Source: Variovorax paradoxus_P
GTDB lineage: Bacteria > Pseudomonadota > Gammaproteobacteria > Burkholderiales > Burkholderiaceae_C
Reading direction: 5' to 3' (one strand)
Length of the DNA stretch: 64,000 nt
NCBI RefSeq assembly: GCF_050627025.1
Contig: NZ_CP192472.1
Shown here: piece after piece, positions 1 to 7,842 of the stretch
Numbering within the stretch: the stretch's first letter is position 1
How the letters are laid out: every line of letters starts with the position of its first letter
Notes under the pieces: model-generated
The model's input: the letters and a program-made list of their open reading frames with translations, nothing else
What the model was told of the DNA's origin: nothing
The model's database searches: none
Made by a program: the position numbers and the translations under genes

Positions 1-203
1 CTGTACGCGGTCCGCTCCGCTTCCTCCTGCTCCTTCAGGGCTGGCAGGTACTCGCTCGCTTCGATCAGCGCCTTCACGCGCTTCGGCCAGCCCAGCATCC
101 AGCGATTGGCGATTTCGGTCGCCAGTGCCGGCATCGTGCTCAGCGCCTCCTTGATCGGCGCTGGGTAGTCGTTCGGATGGTAGAGCTCCTGCATTTCGTC
201 CAT
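1..203 (-). CDS. Phage protein, N-terminal part, runs off the left edge
   Basis: An ATG at 203 is preceded by AGGAG seven bases upstream, and the frame is open to the window edge. The visible 67 residues (MDEMQELYHPNDY...) have a normal composition with a Trp- and Leu-rich helix, unlike the Gly/Arg/Ala-rich product of the overlapping frame. It overlaps the end of the large polyvalent ORF out of frame by about 200 bases. It may be a separate gene, or the true C-terminus of the large protein reached by a frameshift. I do not recognise its function. Confidence 0.5.
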   Translation of the reverse strand, partial: MDEMQELYHPNDYPAPIKEALSTMPALATEIANRWMLGWPKRVKALIEASEYLPALKEQEEAERTAY

Positions 204-3099
204 TTTCGTCTCCTGCGTTGGTAGCGGCAATTGGGGCGGGGGCGGCGGGGGCTGCGGCGCTGGCGCGCGCCTGAGCCTCTTTCCAGGCGGCCGTGTAGTT
301 GAAGGTCAGCTCCTTGAAGCCGTTCACCTGCACTTGGCCAGCCTTCGTGAATGGCGCGCCGCCGGCGTCGAGCGTGAAGGCGTTGCCCTGATAGATCCCG
401 CCCATCGGGCGGACTGCCTTCGGATAGCGGCTGAGATACCAGTCGAAGTACGAGGCCACCGCAGTCCGCGCCGTGTCCATCGTCGTGGCCCGCTGCACTG
501 CTGGAGCGGGAGCGGGCGCGGATTCAGGCGCGGCCTGGCTCAAAGCAGACGACAGCGGCTTCTTCAGACGCCCATCTGCGAGCGCCGCCTTGAACTCCTC
601 CATCGACATCGCGGTGACCGGACCGACCTTCCAGTCCTTGCTATAGCTCCCGTTGTAGGCGGCCAAGGCCTCGGCTTCGCTGTCGAATCCCATCAGCGCC
701 TTGGCCTCGTCGTAGGAGCCATCGGCATTGATCTGATCGACGACATAGACGGTGGGCGCGGTCGCCGCGTTGGGGCCCACGAACACATCCACACGGTCGC
801 CGTCGGCCGCCTCCGAGCCCTTCACGTAGCCGTAGTGCGCGGCCAACGTGTTGCTCCACTCGGCACCGTCTGGCGAGGTTCCGCTACGGGTGCTGCCTTG
901 CGGGTTTTCGACGCTGATGCGCAGGCCCTGTACGTCGTCACCCGACAGGTGGCCCATCTTGTAGTTGCGGGCCTCCTTCTGGGCCTGACTGGGCTCGGGC
1001 AGATCGTTCTGCGGGCTGGTCGCTGCTTCGTGAGCCGCCGTGTCGAGCGGCGCACCAGGCGCCGCAGAAGCACCGGCGCCTGCCGCCTCCGGCTCAGATT
1101 TCGCGCGCACCACGAATCGCCGGTTGTCCGGCACCACCTCGTGTGTGTCGGCTAGGCCGGACTCTTGAACGAAGGTCTGAGCCTTGTCGCCGGAGAGGAA
1201 CCACGCGCGCCCCTCCTCCACTCGGCGAACCGCCTTCTCGCGCTTCGCGCTGCGGACGGCCGGGACGGGCGTCAGCCCTGCGGTGGCGGGGGCGTCTTTT
1301 CCTGGCGCCGTTTGTGGCGCGCTCGCTTGCTGGGCTTGAGTGGCTTGAGGGCCAACGGCTTCTCCTTGGCGTAGATCGACTGCTACCCCGGAAGCATCCA
1401 GGGCGGCGGGTCGGGTTGCGGAATCAGGGGCGGCGACTTGCGATGGCGCGCCTTCGGCTTCTTGTGCGGTGGCGCCGCGGCGGGCGCGCGCCTGTGAGAT
1501 GCCTTCTTGCAGGCTGGTCGGCGCCGACGGCTGGGCCGCCTGCATCGCCGCCAGTTCAGCCTGCGCGCGGTCACGCTCGGCGATCAAGCGCTGGTCCCAC
1601 CCGTTCGCCGCAGCCTGCTTGCGCACGAAGTCGATGCGCTCGCGCAGCTCTGCCGTGCGGTCTTGCGGCGCCGGCGCGGCCTCCCCCGATGCGGCTGCAA
1701 CGCTGGCAGCCAGCACGCCCGCAGGCGGTGCTTCCGAGCCGTTCGAGTCGGCGCCCTTGCTCGCGCCCTCTTCTGCTTGAGCAGCCGCGCGGGCGGCCTC
1801 ATTCATCGCATCGTGTGCCCCACCGTCGACGGCGAGCGCGGCGGCAGTGGACAGCGGCCCGACGGCGGGATCGAGGCCCATCGCCTCCGAAGGGCGAAGG
1901 GGTTGAGGGTCTTCGGCCAATGCCAGGCCACCCGTGCTGAAATCACCAGTGGAATCCGTCGGCACGACATCGAACGGAACGCCATCGGTGGGCGCCGCTG
2001 GCATCACATCAAGCGGCGGGCGGCTTGCAGGGTCGCGCGGGTCGAAAGTGCGCTGCACGTTCGCGACACCGCCCACCCCAGTGGGGAGCACCGACGCCGG
2101 GGCCGGCGCGGGTACCTCGTCGGTTGGCAGCAACGACATTTGCTCCCCAGGCGCGGGCTGCGTGCCCGACTCGCCCGGGCGCCCGTCGCGCGCAGCGCCG
2201 GCACCGTGCAACAGCGCGGCACCGCCACCCATCGCGCCGCCCGCCAGCAGGCCCTGCGCGGCCGCTGCGCCAACACCCTCGCCCACGGGCTTGTCGAGCG
2301 CAAGGTTCTGCAGCGCCTGCTCCGACATTGATTGCGGCACTTCTTCCAGCACACCTTCCGACAGCACGCCCGCACCCACCTGGCGGGCGAGTGAACGCTG
2401 CGAGGCTGGACCACCGCCGTGAATGGCGCCCTGCGCCAGCATCGTGTCGGCATCCCCGATGCCCAGGCGCTGCGACAACCTACCGCCCAGGGCCCCGAAC
2501 GCCGCGGTCGATGCGCCAGTCGCGGCGGACAGGGCCACCTGCTTGGGCGTCAGGAGCCCGTCTTGCGTCTCCTGGCGGATCTGCTCGGCTTGCGAACCCG
2601 CGCCCAGCACGCCTTCGCCGATGGCTCCAGCGATGGCCGGCGCCACCTTCGGCGCTACCTTCAACAGCCCACGCGCCACGCCGGCGCCGCCGAGCATCTG
2701 TGGCACCGACTCGCCTACGCTGGTCGCAATGGTGCTGGGGTTCTCCAGCATGGCCTTGGCCGTGCCAACGAAGCCCTGCGCCGTCTGCACCTTGCGGTTA
2801 GCCGCCTTCTGAGCATCGGAGTACTCGTCGTCGAGGAACGTCTGTGTCTCCTCGAAGCCCACGCCGGCCTGTTCCAGCGCCTTCCCTGCGCGGCCGCCGG
2901 TGGCCATGTCGGCCAGACCGACGACGCTCTGCGGCAGCCCGACAGCGCCTTTGAGCGCGGTGACGCCAACGTCCTTGACGACATCGAGCGCGCTGCGTTT
3001 GGGCGCATCGGGCGCGTCGAGTTCACCCGTGAACGGGGCGAGGTTTTGAGAGGGGGAATCGAGTTGCCCGTCGAAGGGCTTGAGGGTTTGGCCAGCCAT
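1..3099 (-). CDS. Large polyvalent phage protein with inorganic-pyrophosphatase-like domain (C-terminus off the left edge)
   Basis: More than 1000 codons are open from the ATG at 3099. Residues 1-330 are rich in Gly, Ala and Leu with amphipathic or hydrophobic helices, as in ejected virion proteins. A low-complexity Ala/Pro/Gln linker follows. Residues about 694-834 match the InPase-type domain described in phage polyvalent proteins, with GLRISVENPQGSTRSG, then WSNTLAAHYGY, then DGDRVDVFVG. A small conserved block (MGGIYQGNAF) lies near residue 895. The frame after about position 300 reads as low-quality coding, so the true end is uncertain. It probably enters the cell with the DNA or modifies nucleotides; this is inference. 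The start sits directly after a hairpin (see 3102-3121). Confidence 0.7.
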   Translation of the reverse strand, partial: MAGQTLKPFDGQLDSPSQNLAPFTGELDAPDAPKRSALDVVKDVGVTALKGAVGLPQSVVGLADMATGGRAGKALEQAGVGFEETQTFLDDEYSDAQKAANRKVQTAQGFVGTAKAMLENPSTIATSVGESVPQMLGGAGVARGLLKVAPKVAPAIAGAIGEGVLGAGSQAEQIRQETQDGLLTPKQVALSAATGASTAAFGALGGRLSQRLGIGDADTMLAQGAIHGGGPASQRSLARQVGAGVLSEGVLEEVPQSMSEQALQNLALDKPVGEGVGAAAAQGLLAGGAMGGGAALLHGAGAARDGRPGESGTQPAPGEQMSLLPTDEVPAPAPASVLPTGVGGVANVQRTFDPRDPASRPPLDVMPAAPTDGVPFDVVPTDSTGDFSTGGLALAEDPQPLRPSEAMGLDPAVGPLSTAAALAVDGGAHDAMNEAARAAAQAEEGASKGADSNGSEAPPAGVLAASVAAASGEAAPAPQDRTAELRERIDFVRKQAAANGWDQRLIAERDRAQAELAAMQAAQPSAPTSLQEGISQARARRGATAQEAEGAPSQVAAPDSATRPAALDASGVAVDLRQGEAVGPQATQAQQASAPQTAPGKDAPATAGLTPVPAVRSAKREKAVRRVEEGRAWFLSGDKAQTFVQESGLADTHEVVPDNRRFVVRAKSEPEAAGAGASAAPGAPLDTAAHEAATSPQNDLPEPSQAQKEARNYKMGHLSGDDVQGLRISVENPQGSTRSGTSPDGAEWSNTLAAHYGYVKGSEAADGDRVDVFVGPNAATAPTVYVVDQINADGSYDEAKALMGFDSEAEALAAYNGSYSKDWKVGPVTAMSMEEFKAALADGRLKKPLSSALSQAAPESAPAPAPAVQRATTMDTARTAVASYFDWYLSRYPKAVRPMGGIYQGNAFTLDAGGAPFTKAGQVQVNGFKELTFNYTAAWKEAQARASAAAPAAPAPIAATNAGDENGRNAGALPSERLPSADQGGAEHDAGTGDRNRQSLDAGLAEAREGADRSERVPASPEGAGGSGADRVQ

Positions 3100-3101
3100 T
3101 C

Positions 3102-3121
3102 CCCCAGTCTTCCGACTGGGG
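3102..3121 (-). promoter_or_regulatory. Perfect hairpin with GGAA tetraloop covering the ribosome binding site of the polyvalent gene
   Basis: On the transcribed strand, CCCCAGTC-GGAA-GACTGGGG forms 8 bp closed by a GNRA-type loop. It ends two bases before the ATG at 3099. The purine-rich run that could act as Shine-Dalgarno is in the 3' arm, so translation could be controlled by the fold. There is no U-tract, so it is not a classical terminator. Confidence 0.5.
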
Positions 3122-3131
3122 CCGCATGCGT

Positions 3132-3146
3132 CGAACCCTACAGGGG
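3132..3146 (+). repeat. Intergenic motif CGAACCCTACAGGGG, copy 1 (no accessory gene beside it)
   Basis: This near-palindromic motif recurs at 5242, 23344, 30589 and 31467, always in the same orientation and always between genes. Here it lies between the stop of the 671-aa gene and the start of the polyvalent gene with no plus-strand gene next to it, consistent with an unoccupied insertion site. Confidence 0.6.
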
Positions 3147-3147
3147 A

Positions 3148-3166
3148 GCGCCGCTTTGCGCGGCGC
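3148..3166. repeat. GC-rich hairpin in the gap between two late genes
   Basis: GCGCCGC and GCGGCGC form a 7-bp stem around a 5-base loop just after the stop codon at 3172. No T-run follows in the direction of the late genes, so it may be a processing or stability element rather than a strong terminator. Confidence 0.45.
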
Positions 3167-3171
3167 TTGCA

Positions 3172-5187
3172 TCAGTTGCCCACGAACCGCTGGCCCTTCG
3201 CATCCTCGTAGACCGGCTTGCCGCCGGAGGTGCCGACTTGGCGCGTCATGCCTGGAGGCAGTGCAGCGCGCTGGCCCTGGCCAGCAGGCTGATCTACGAA
3301 TTGACCGGTCTGGTTGTTGAACACGCGCGCGGGCCGCGTCGTGAGCTGCTGCGTGGTTGGGTCCACTTCCTGGCCGCCGGGCACCACCGTGAAGCGACTG
3401 GCGTGTTCCTTGCCCGTCAGCGTGCGGATCTGCTCGCCGATAGCGGCGCGGTCCTCGGGCTTCGCCTTGTCGTACTGCTCGTACAACTTCTCCACGCGCT
3501 GCGCACCGCGCGTCTGGAACCCTTGCGCCTCTTGGCGCAGGGCCAGTTCACCGCGCTGAACATCGTTGGACGCGCCAGCGCGCGCATTGGCGCCAGCCTC
3601 CTGCACCACCGTGCGGCCGGACGCGCCCGCCTGCTGCAAGCTCTCCCGCTCCAGCGCCGCAGCGTTGTTGGCTGCCGTGGTGTCGCGCGCCACGGCGTTG
3701 CGTGCATTGGCTTCGTCCATGCCTGCCAGCGTTCGCACCTGATTCGCCGTGAGCTGGCCGTTGGGCGCACCTCTGTACGCCGTGCTCGCTGCGCCGAATG
3801 CGGCCCGCCGCACGCGATCCGCATGCGAGTCGTCGCCGATCACGGTGAGGCCATTGCCCGGGCTGAAGCCGCGCGCCACACCGTCTGCGGCAGCCGCGCG
3901 CTCGCCGGCTCGGGCCGCGATACCGCGCGCCTCGAGCGCATCGGCAGCTGCCATGTTCTGCGTACTGGGGCCGCTGCGCGGCGCAAATCCCGCGGCGGCG
4001 GCCGCCGGCGAGTCGCCGTAGCTGTTGCCCTGACGGAACACCCCAGGCATGACCTGGCTCGCGGGGGGGGCGGCGACGGCCGGCGCCGTCTCGGTCGAAG
4101 CCGGCGCGGTGGTCGGCGCCACGACGGGCGCCGTTGCGGCAGGCCGGACTGCAGGAGCCGCGGCCGGCGCGGCAACTGTTGGGTGCGCCCCGCTGCCCCA
4201 TCCCTCTCCGACGCCTGCAAACCCGCGGCTGGTCGGCGCGGGCGCCGAACTGTCGCCTCCCCGGTACAGCGTGGAGCGTGGGTCGGTGAATGCATCGAGG
4301 CGGCCGGTGCCGTCCTGCACCTTGGCCGGCTCGAAAGCCGAGGGGCCGGTTGCCACATAGGGCTGCATCATGCCGCCGCGTGTGCCCGCCGTCGGCTCCC
4401 GCCGAAAGACGCCGAAGGCAGCGCCCTGGGTTTGCGCCAGCGGGCTCGTTTGCGGCGCTGGCGCCGGCGCTGGAGCGCTTGCCGCCTTCTCGTTGGCGGC
4501 AAGCTGAAGTGCCTGAGGGCTCGGAGGCATCGAGGCCGTCAGCATCGGCAAGGGCGCCGGAATGCTGGGGCTGACATCCAGTGAGGCAGCGGGTGGCGGG
4601 GTGCGCACCTTACGGGGATCGTCATCGACCAACCCGCCGTCGGCGAAGAAGACCGGCGGTTCGGCCGCGCTCGGCGCGAGCCCGCGCGGGCCTGGTGCCG
4701 GCGCATGGGTGGCGTCCTTGATCGCGTCGAGCGCCTCCACGCCGACGGCATGTACCTGCTCGGGCGGCAGCTGGTATTCGCCGTTGCTCAGGTTGACCGG
4801 CACCTTTCCCGGGCTGAAGCCCAGGGCGGCAACACCTTCCTCGCCCAGCTGCTCGGTCGAATCGGCCGGCATGATGTAGCTGCCGGGGGCCGCCTCGGTT
4901 TCGATGCTGTCCGACGTGCCTGTGCCGGGCCCGCGCACCGGCCCACCATCTTTCAAGCCGGCCGCCTTCATGCGGCGCTCGGTTGCGCTCATGCCTGCGT
5001 ACTGGGTCAGCGCCCGCTCGGGCGCTGGAGTTGGCGCGGGGGTCGGCGCGGGTGCCGGTGCTGGTGCTGCGCCGGCGTCTACCGGCTCAGGAATGCCCAT
5101 CACGCGACGGACGAGACCCCGCACGAGGCCGCCCTCGGCGAGGTGTTGCGCCGGAGCGCGCTTCATGGCGGGTTGGAAGCCGTGCAT
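3172..5187 (-). CDS. Phage structural-type protein with GTGTSDSI repeats
   Basis: The product has 671 aa. Its N-terminal third carries two copies of a module common in phage proteins: a Gly-rich GGPV-GPGTGTSDSI stretch followed by a YIMPA or GEYQLPP element and then a helix (VHAVGVEALDAIKDATH). The middle is Pro/Ala-rich and probably disordered. The last 250 residues are Ala/Glu/Arg-rich and helical, suggesting a coiled coil. It lies between tail-region genes and the polyvalent protein, so it is probably a virion component. The exact role is unknown. Confidence 0.75.
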   Translation of the reverse strand: MHGFQPAMKRAPAQHLAEGGLVRGLVRRVMGIPEPVDAGAAPAPAPAPTPAPTPAPERALTQYAGMSATERRMKAAGLKDGGPVRGPGTGTSDSIETEAAPGSYIMPADSTEQLGEEGVAALGFSPGKVPVNLSNGEYQLPPEQVHAVGVEALDAIKDATHAPAPGPRGLAPSAAEPPVFFADGGLVDDDPRKVRTPPPAASLDVSPSIPAPLPMLTASMPPSPQALQLAANEKAASAPAPAPAPQTSPLAQTQGAAFGVFRREPTAGTRGGMMQPYVATGPSAFEPAKVQDGTGRLDAFTDPRSTLYRGGDSSAPAPTSRGFAGVGEGWGSGAHPTVAAPAAAPAVRPAATAPVVAPTTAPASTETAPAVAAPPASQVMPGVFRQGNSYGDSPAAAAAGFAPRSGPSTQNMAAADALEARGIAARAGERAAAADGVARGFSPGNGLTVIGDDSHADRVRRAAFGAASTAYRGAPNGQLTANQVRTLAGMDEANARNAVARDTTAANNAAALERESLQQAGASGRTVVQEAGANARAGASNDVQRGELALRQEAQGFQTRGAQRVEKLYEQYDKAKPEDRAAIGEQIRTLTGKEHASRFTVVPGGQEVDPTTQQLTTRPARVFNNQTGQFVDQPAGQGQRAALPPGMTRQVGTSGGKPVYEDAKGQRFVGN

Positions 5188-5241
5188 CGTCTACCTCTCG
5201 AACTCAATGCGCGCCATTCTTCGCAGGCATGGGCCTCAGGT

Positions 5242-5266
5242 CGAACCCCACGGGGGGGGGGGGGGG
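5242..5266 (+). repeat. Degenerate motif copy 2 fused to a 15-base poly-G tract
   Basis: CGAACCCCAC is followed directly by fifteen consecutive G residues (5252-5266). It sits in the gap between divergent genes starting at 5187 and 5302. It corresponds in place and sequence to the CGAA(N)CCCTAYAGGGGG motif, with the G-run expanded. Tracts of this length change length readily by slippage and could alter expression of either neighbour. Confidence 0.6.
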
Positions 5267-5301
5267 CGAGTAACATTTCGCAAAGATTCGGAGGGGTGTC
5301 C

Positions 5302-5940
5302 ATGAAACGCATCGTCTTTCTGGCCCTGGTGCTGGCCGCGTGCAGCGCGTCGGCGCAGGTCACGAAGTGCAAGCTGCCGAACGGCACGATCACATACGGC
5401 GACGGGCCTTGCCCGGTCGGCGCCGCAGATTCGCGCGTCAACACGACTGCCAACGTCGTCGATGGCTCGGACCAGCGCGCGGCGGCCGCACGCATGCGCG
5501 ACGACCAGGCGCGCAACGATCAAACGACGCCGGGCGCCGCCATCATCGGCGGCGGCAGGAGGCCGGGAGCGCCCATCGACGATGCGGCATGCCGGGCCGC
5601 GCAGCGCGACCTTGAAATGGCTGGCAGCAGAGTGCGCACGGAAGTCGCCCGCGGCAACCACCCGGGCCCGAGCGGATCGGCAGTTCGATCCGCCGAGCTC
5701 AAGGTCGATGCCGCGTGCGGCACGAACCTGGCTGCGAGCCGCACAGCATCAAGCAATGCGCGCCCAGCGGGGTCGGCACCCTCGCCCGTTCCTGAACCGC
5801 CCGCCCAGATCGTCACCTGCGACCCGGCGGGATGCTGGGACACGGCCGGCCGACGCTACAACAACGCCGCAGGCGGCAACTTCAGCCGGTCGGACGGAGC
5901 GTTCTGCACGCGCGCGGGGCCGAACGCCATCTGCGACTGA
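5302..5940 (+). CDS. Exported DUF4124-like protein, prophage accessory gene
   Basis: The product has 212 aa. The start is an ATG preceded by GGAGGGG. Residues 1-19 form a signal peptide; LAAC could also serve as a lipobox. Just after it, VTKCKLPNGTITYGDGPCP matches the DUF4124 pattern (two Cys around a G-x-x-x-Y turn). The rest is Ala/Arg-rich with a Cys-containing C-terminus (CDPAGCWD). It is transcribed against the late genes and ends ten bases from the stop of the next gene, as expected of a moron. It probably acts in the envelope or periplasm of the lysogen; function unknown. Confidence 0.75.
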   Translation: MKRIVFLALVLAACSASAQVTKCKLPNGTITYGDGPCPVGAADSRVNTTANVVDGSDQRAAAARMRDDQARNDQTTPGAAIIGGGRRPGAPIDDAACRAAQRDLEMAGSRVRTEVARGNHPGPSGSAVRSAELKVDAACGTNLAASRTASSNARPAGSAPSPVPEPPAQIVTCDPAGCWDTAGRRYNNAAGGNFSRSDGAFCTRAGPNAICD

Positions 5941-5949
5941 CGCGCCCCC

Positions 5950-7842
5950 TCAGAAGCTGTACTGGTAGCTCGTGCTGGTGCTCTGGCTGGTGGTCTCGGA
6001 GCTGCTGGCGCTTCCCGACCCGCTGATGCCTGCGGACACGTGCATCGCTGACATCGCGCCTGCGGCGAGCTGCGCGGTGTACTGCCCCAGCGCCTTGGCC
6101 GCCTCCAGCGCGATCTGCGCCTGCTGAACCGCGTTCTGCATCCTGGCCGTGTATTCGCTGATCTGCATCTGCGCGTACTCGATATTGGTCCGGGTGTTCA
6201 TGTCGGCGAAGCGCGACTGCATTTCGGCATCAGCCACCACCGCGTTGCTCTTCGCGCGCCAGCCCTCGACCTGCGCCTGGTAGACCTGCGTGCTGTACTG
6301 CACCTCCCGCAAGCTCGCGTCGATGCGCGCCTTGAAGGCGTCCACGTCGGCCAGGAACTTCGACACCTTGGTGCGTGCGGCTTCCATCTTGATCTGCGCG
6401 CCCTTCACCTTGATCTCGGCCTTGTTGGTCACGGCCTGCACCGTGGCCGCATAGGCACGCGACTGCGATTCGAGCACGCCGGCCTTGGCCGCCTCGCCCT
6501 TCACGCGGGCCTCGTGGGCGTCGAACTTCACCTTCTCCGCGCCCACCTGCTCGGCAAACGCCTGCACATCCGCGCGATAGGCGTCGAACTGAGCCTTGAT
6601 CGTGTCGGCGCGCACGGAAGCGCCCTGCATGAGGGCCTTGTAGACCTCCACGTTGGACTGCACCGCATCGATCTTGGCCTTGAACACCTCGACGCGCTGC
6701 TGGTTGATCTGCCCCAGCGCGACCTGCCCTTCCACCGCCGTCTTGTAGGCGGTCAGCTTCGATAGGGCCGCATCCAACCGAGTGCGGTAGACCTGTGCCA
6801 GCGTCTCGAAGGCGCCGTTCTGCGCGTTGAAGAGGCTGATGCGCGCGTTGAAAACGTTGATCTGGCTTTCGGCTTGGAAGCGCGCCACCTCGAACAGGCG
6901 CTTCGCCATGTTCTCGTACAGGTTGGTCGTCAGCTGCTCGAGCGCCATGCCCTGCTGTACAGCGAAGCGGATGTTCTCGATCTCCCACTTCGCCGCTTCG
7001 ATGAGGATGTCGCGGTTCAGCTCGGCAGCCTTGAGCCTGCCCTGCTCGCGGATCACGCTCGCCTGCTTCGTGAGCATGCCTGGCGGCATGGAAAAGCCGC
7101 GCGCCGCCCAGGTGTCGACAGCCTCTTGCACCGCGCGCTCCGTCTCGGCGCTGTCGCGCTCGCGCGTCCGTGCGAAGAGCGCATCTTCGACAGCCGGCGG
7201 TAGGCCGGTGCCGCCAGCCATCATGGTCTTCACCTTCGCCTGCAGCTCATCGAGCACCTCCGACTCGTAGACCGGCTCCGCCCAGTTGATGAAGACGCTC
7301 GGCACGGTGATACGGTCGGCGTTGGGCGGCGTGGCATCGAACGTTGGGAGCTGCGGGAACTCGAACACCGGCAGGTTGATGCGCTCCAGCGCCTCCATTT
7401 CCGGCATGGTGATGCTTGGCGCCGACGGCAGCTCTACCGTGGTGTCGATCTGCGGCCGTTGCGGTGCCGGGATGTCCGCCATGCCCGGCGCATCGGGGAT
7501 GTTGATCGGGATCGCGGTTGGCGGGTCGGGCAGGTCGCCGAGGTCACCCAGGTCCAGCCCGGTCAGCAGCGCGTCGATGTTGATGTCTGCGGGGGAAGAC
7601 GGCAGGACCAGGTTGGGCGGCGAGTAGCCCGGCGCGTCACCGAGATTGATCGCGGGCGGGTTCGCGACGGGCACCAGCGGCCGCGTGGGGGCTGGCACGT
7701 CCGGCACCTGCACCGCACCGATCTGCGCCAACGCGCTGGTCAGCAGCGCGTTGTAGCGATCTGCGAGCACATCCAGGTGTGCCATCTTGTCGGTGACGGT
7801 TTCCACCGCCACGCCGAGGATGCTGTCGGGTTGAATGCCCAT
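5950..7842 (-). CDS. Phage coiled-coil tail or virion protein
   Basis: The product has 630 aa. The first 200 residues are Pro-rich with repeated aliphatic-Pro segments. From about residue 215 to the end it is almost all alpha-helical with heptad-like spacing and few Gly or Pro. The C-terminus is a short Ser-rich tail ending YQYSF. The ATG at 7842 overlaps the TGA of the upstream gene; a GTG at 7845 is also possible. I recognise no enzymatic domain. Its position next to large tail genes suggests a fibre, needle or ejection component. Confidence 0.75.
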   Translation of the reverse strand: MGIQPDSILGVAVETVTDKMAHLDVLADRYNALLTSALAQIGAVQVPDVPAPTRPLVPVANPPAINLGDAPGYSPPNLVLPSSPADINIDALLTGLDLGDLGDLPDPPTAIPINIPDAPGMADIPAPQRPQIDTTVELPSAPSITMPEMEALERINLPVFEFPQLPTFDATPPNADRITVPSVFINWAEPVYESEVLDELQAKVKTMMAGGTGLPPAVEDALFARTRERDSAETERAVQEAVDTWAARGFSMPPGMLTKQASVIREQGRLKAAELNRDILIEAAKWEIENIRFAVQQGMALEQLTTNLYENMAKRLFEVARFQAESQINVFNARISLFNAQNGAFETLAQVYRTRLDAALSKLTAYKTAVEGQVALGQINQQRVEVFKAKIDAVQSNVEVYKALMQGASVRADTIKAQFDAYRADVQAFAEQVGAEKVKFDAHEARVKGEAAKAGVLESQSRAYAATVQAVTNKAEIKVKGAQIKMEAARTKVSKFLADVDAFKARIDASLREVQYSTQVYQAQVEGWRAKSNAVVADAEMQSRFADMNTRTNIEYAQMQISEYTARMQNAVQQAQIALEAAKALGQYTAQLAAGAMSAMHVSAGISGSGSASSSETTSQSTSTSYQYSF

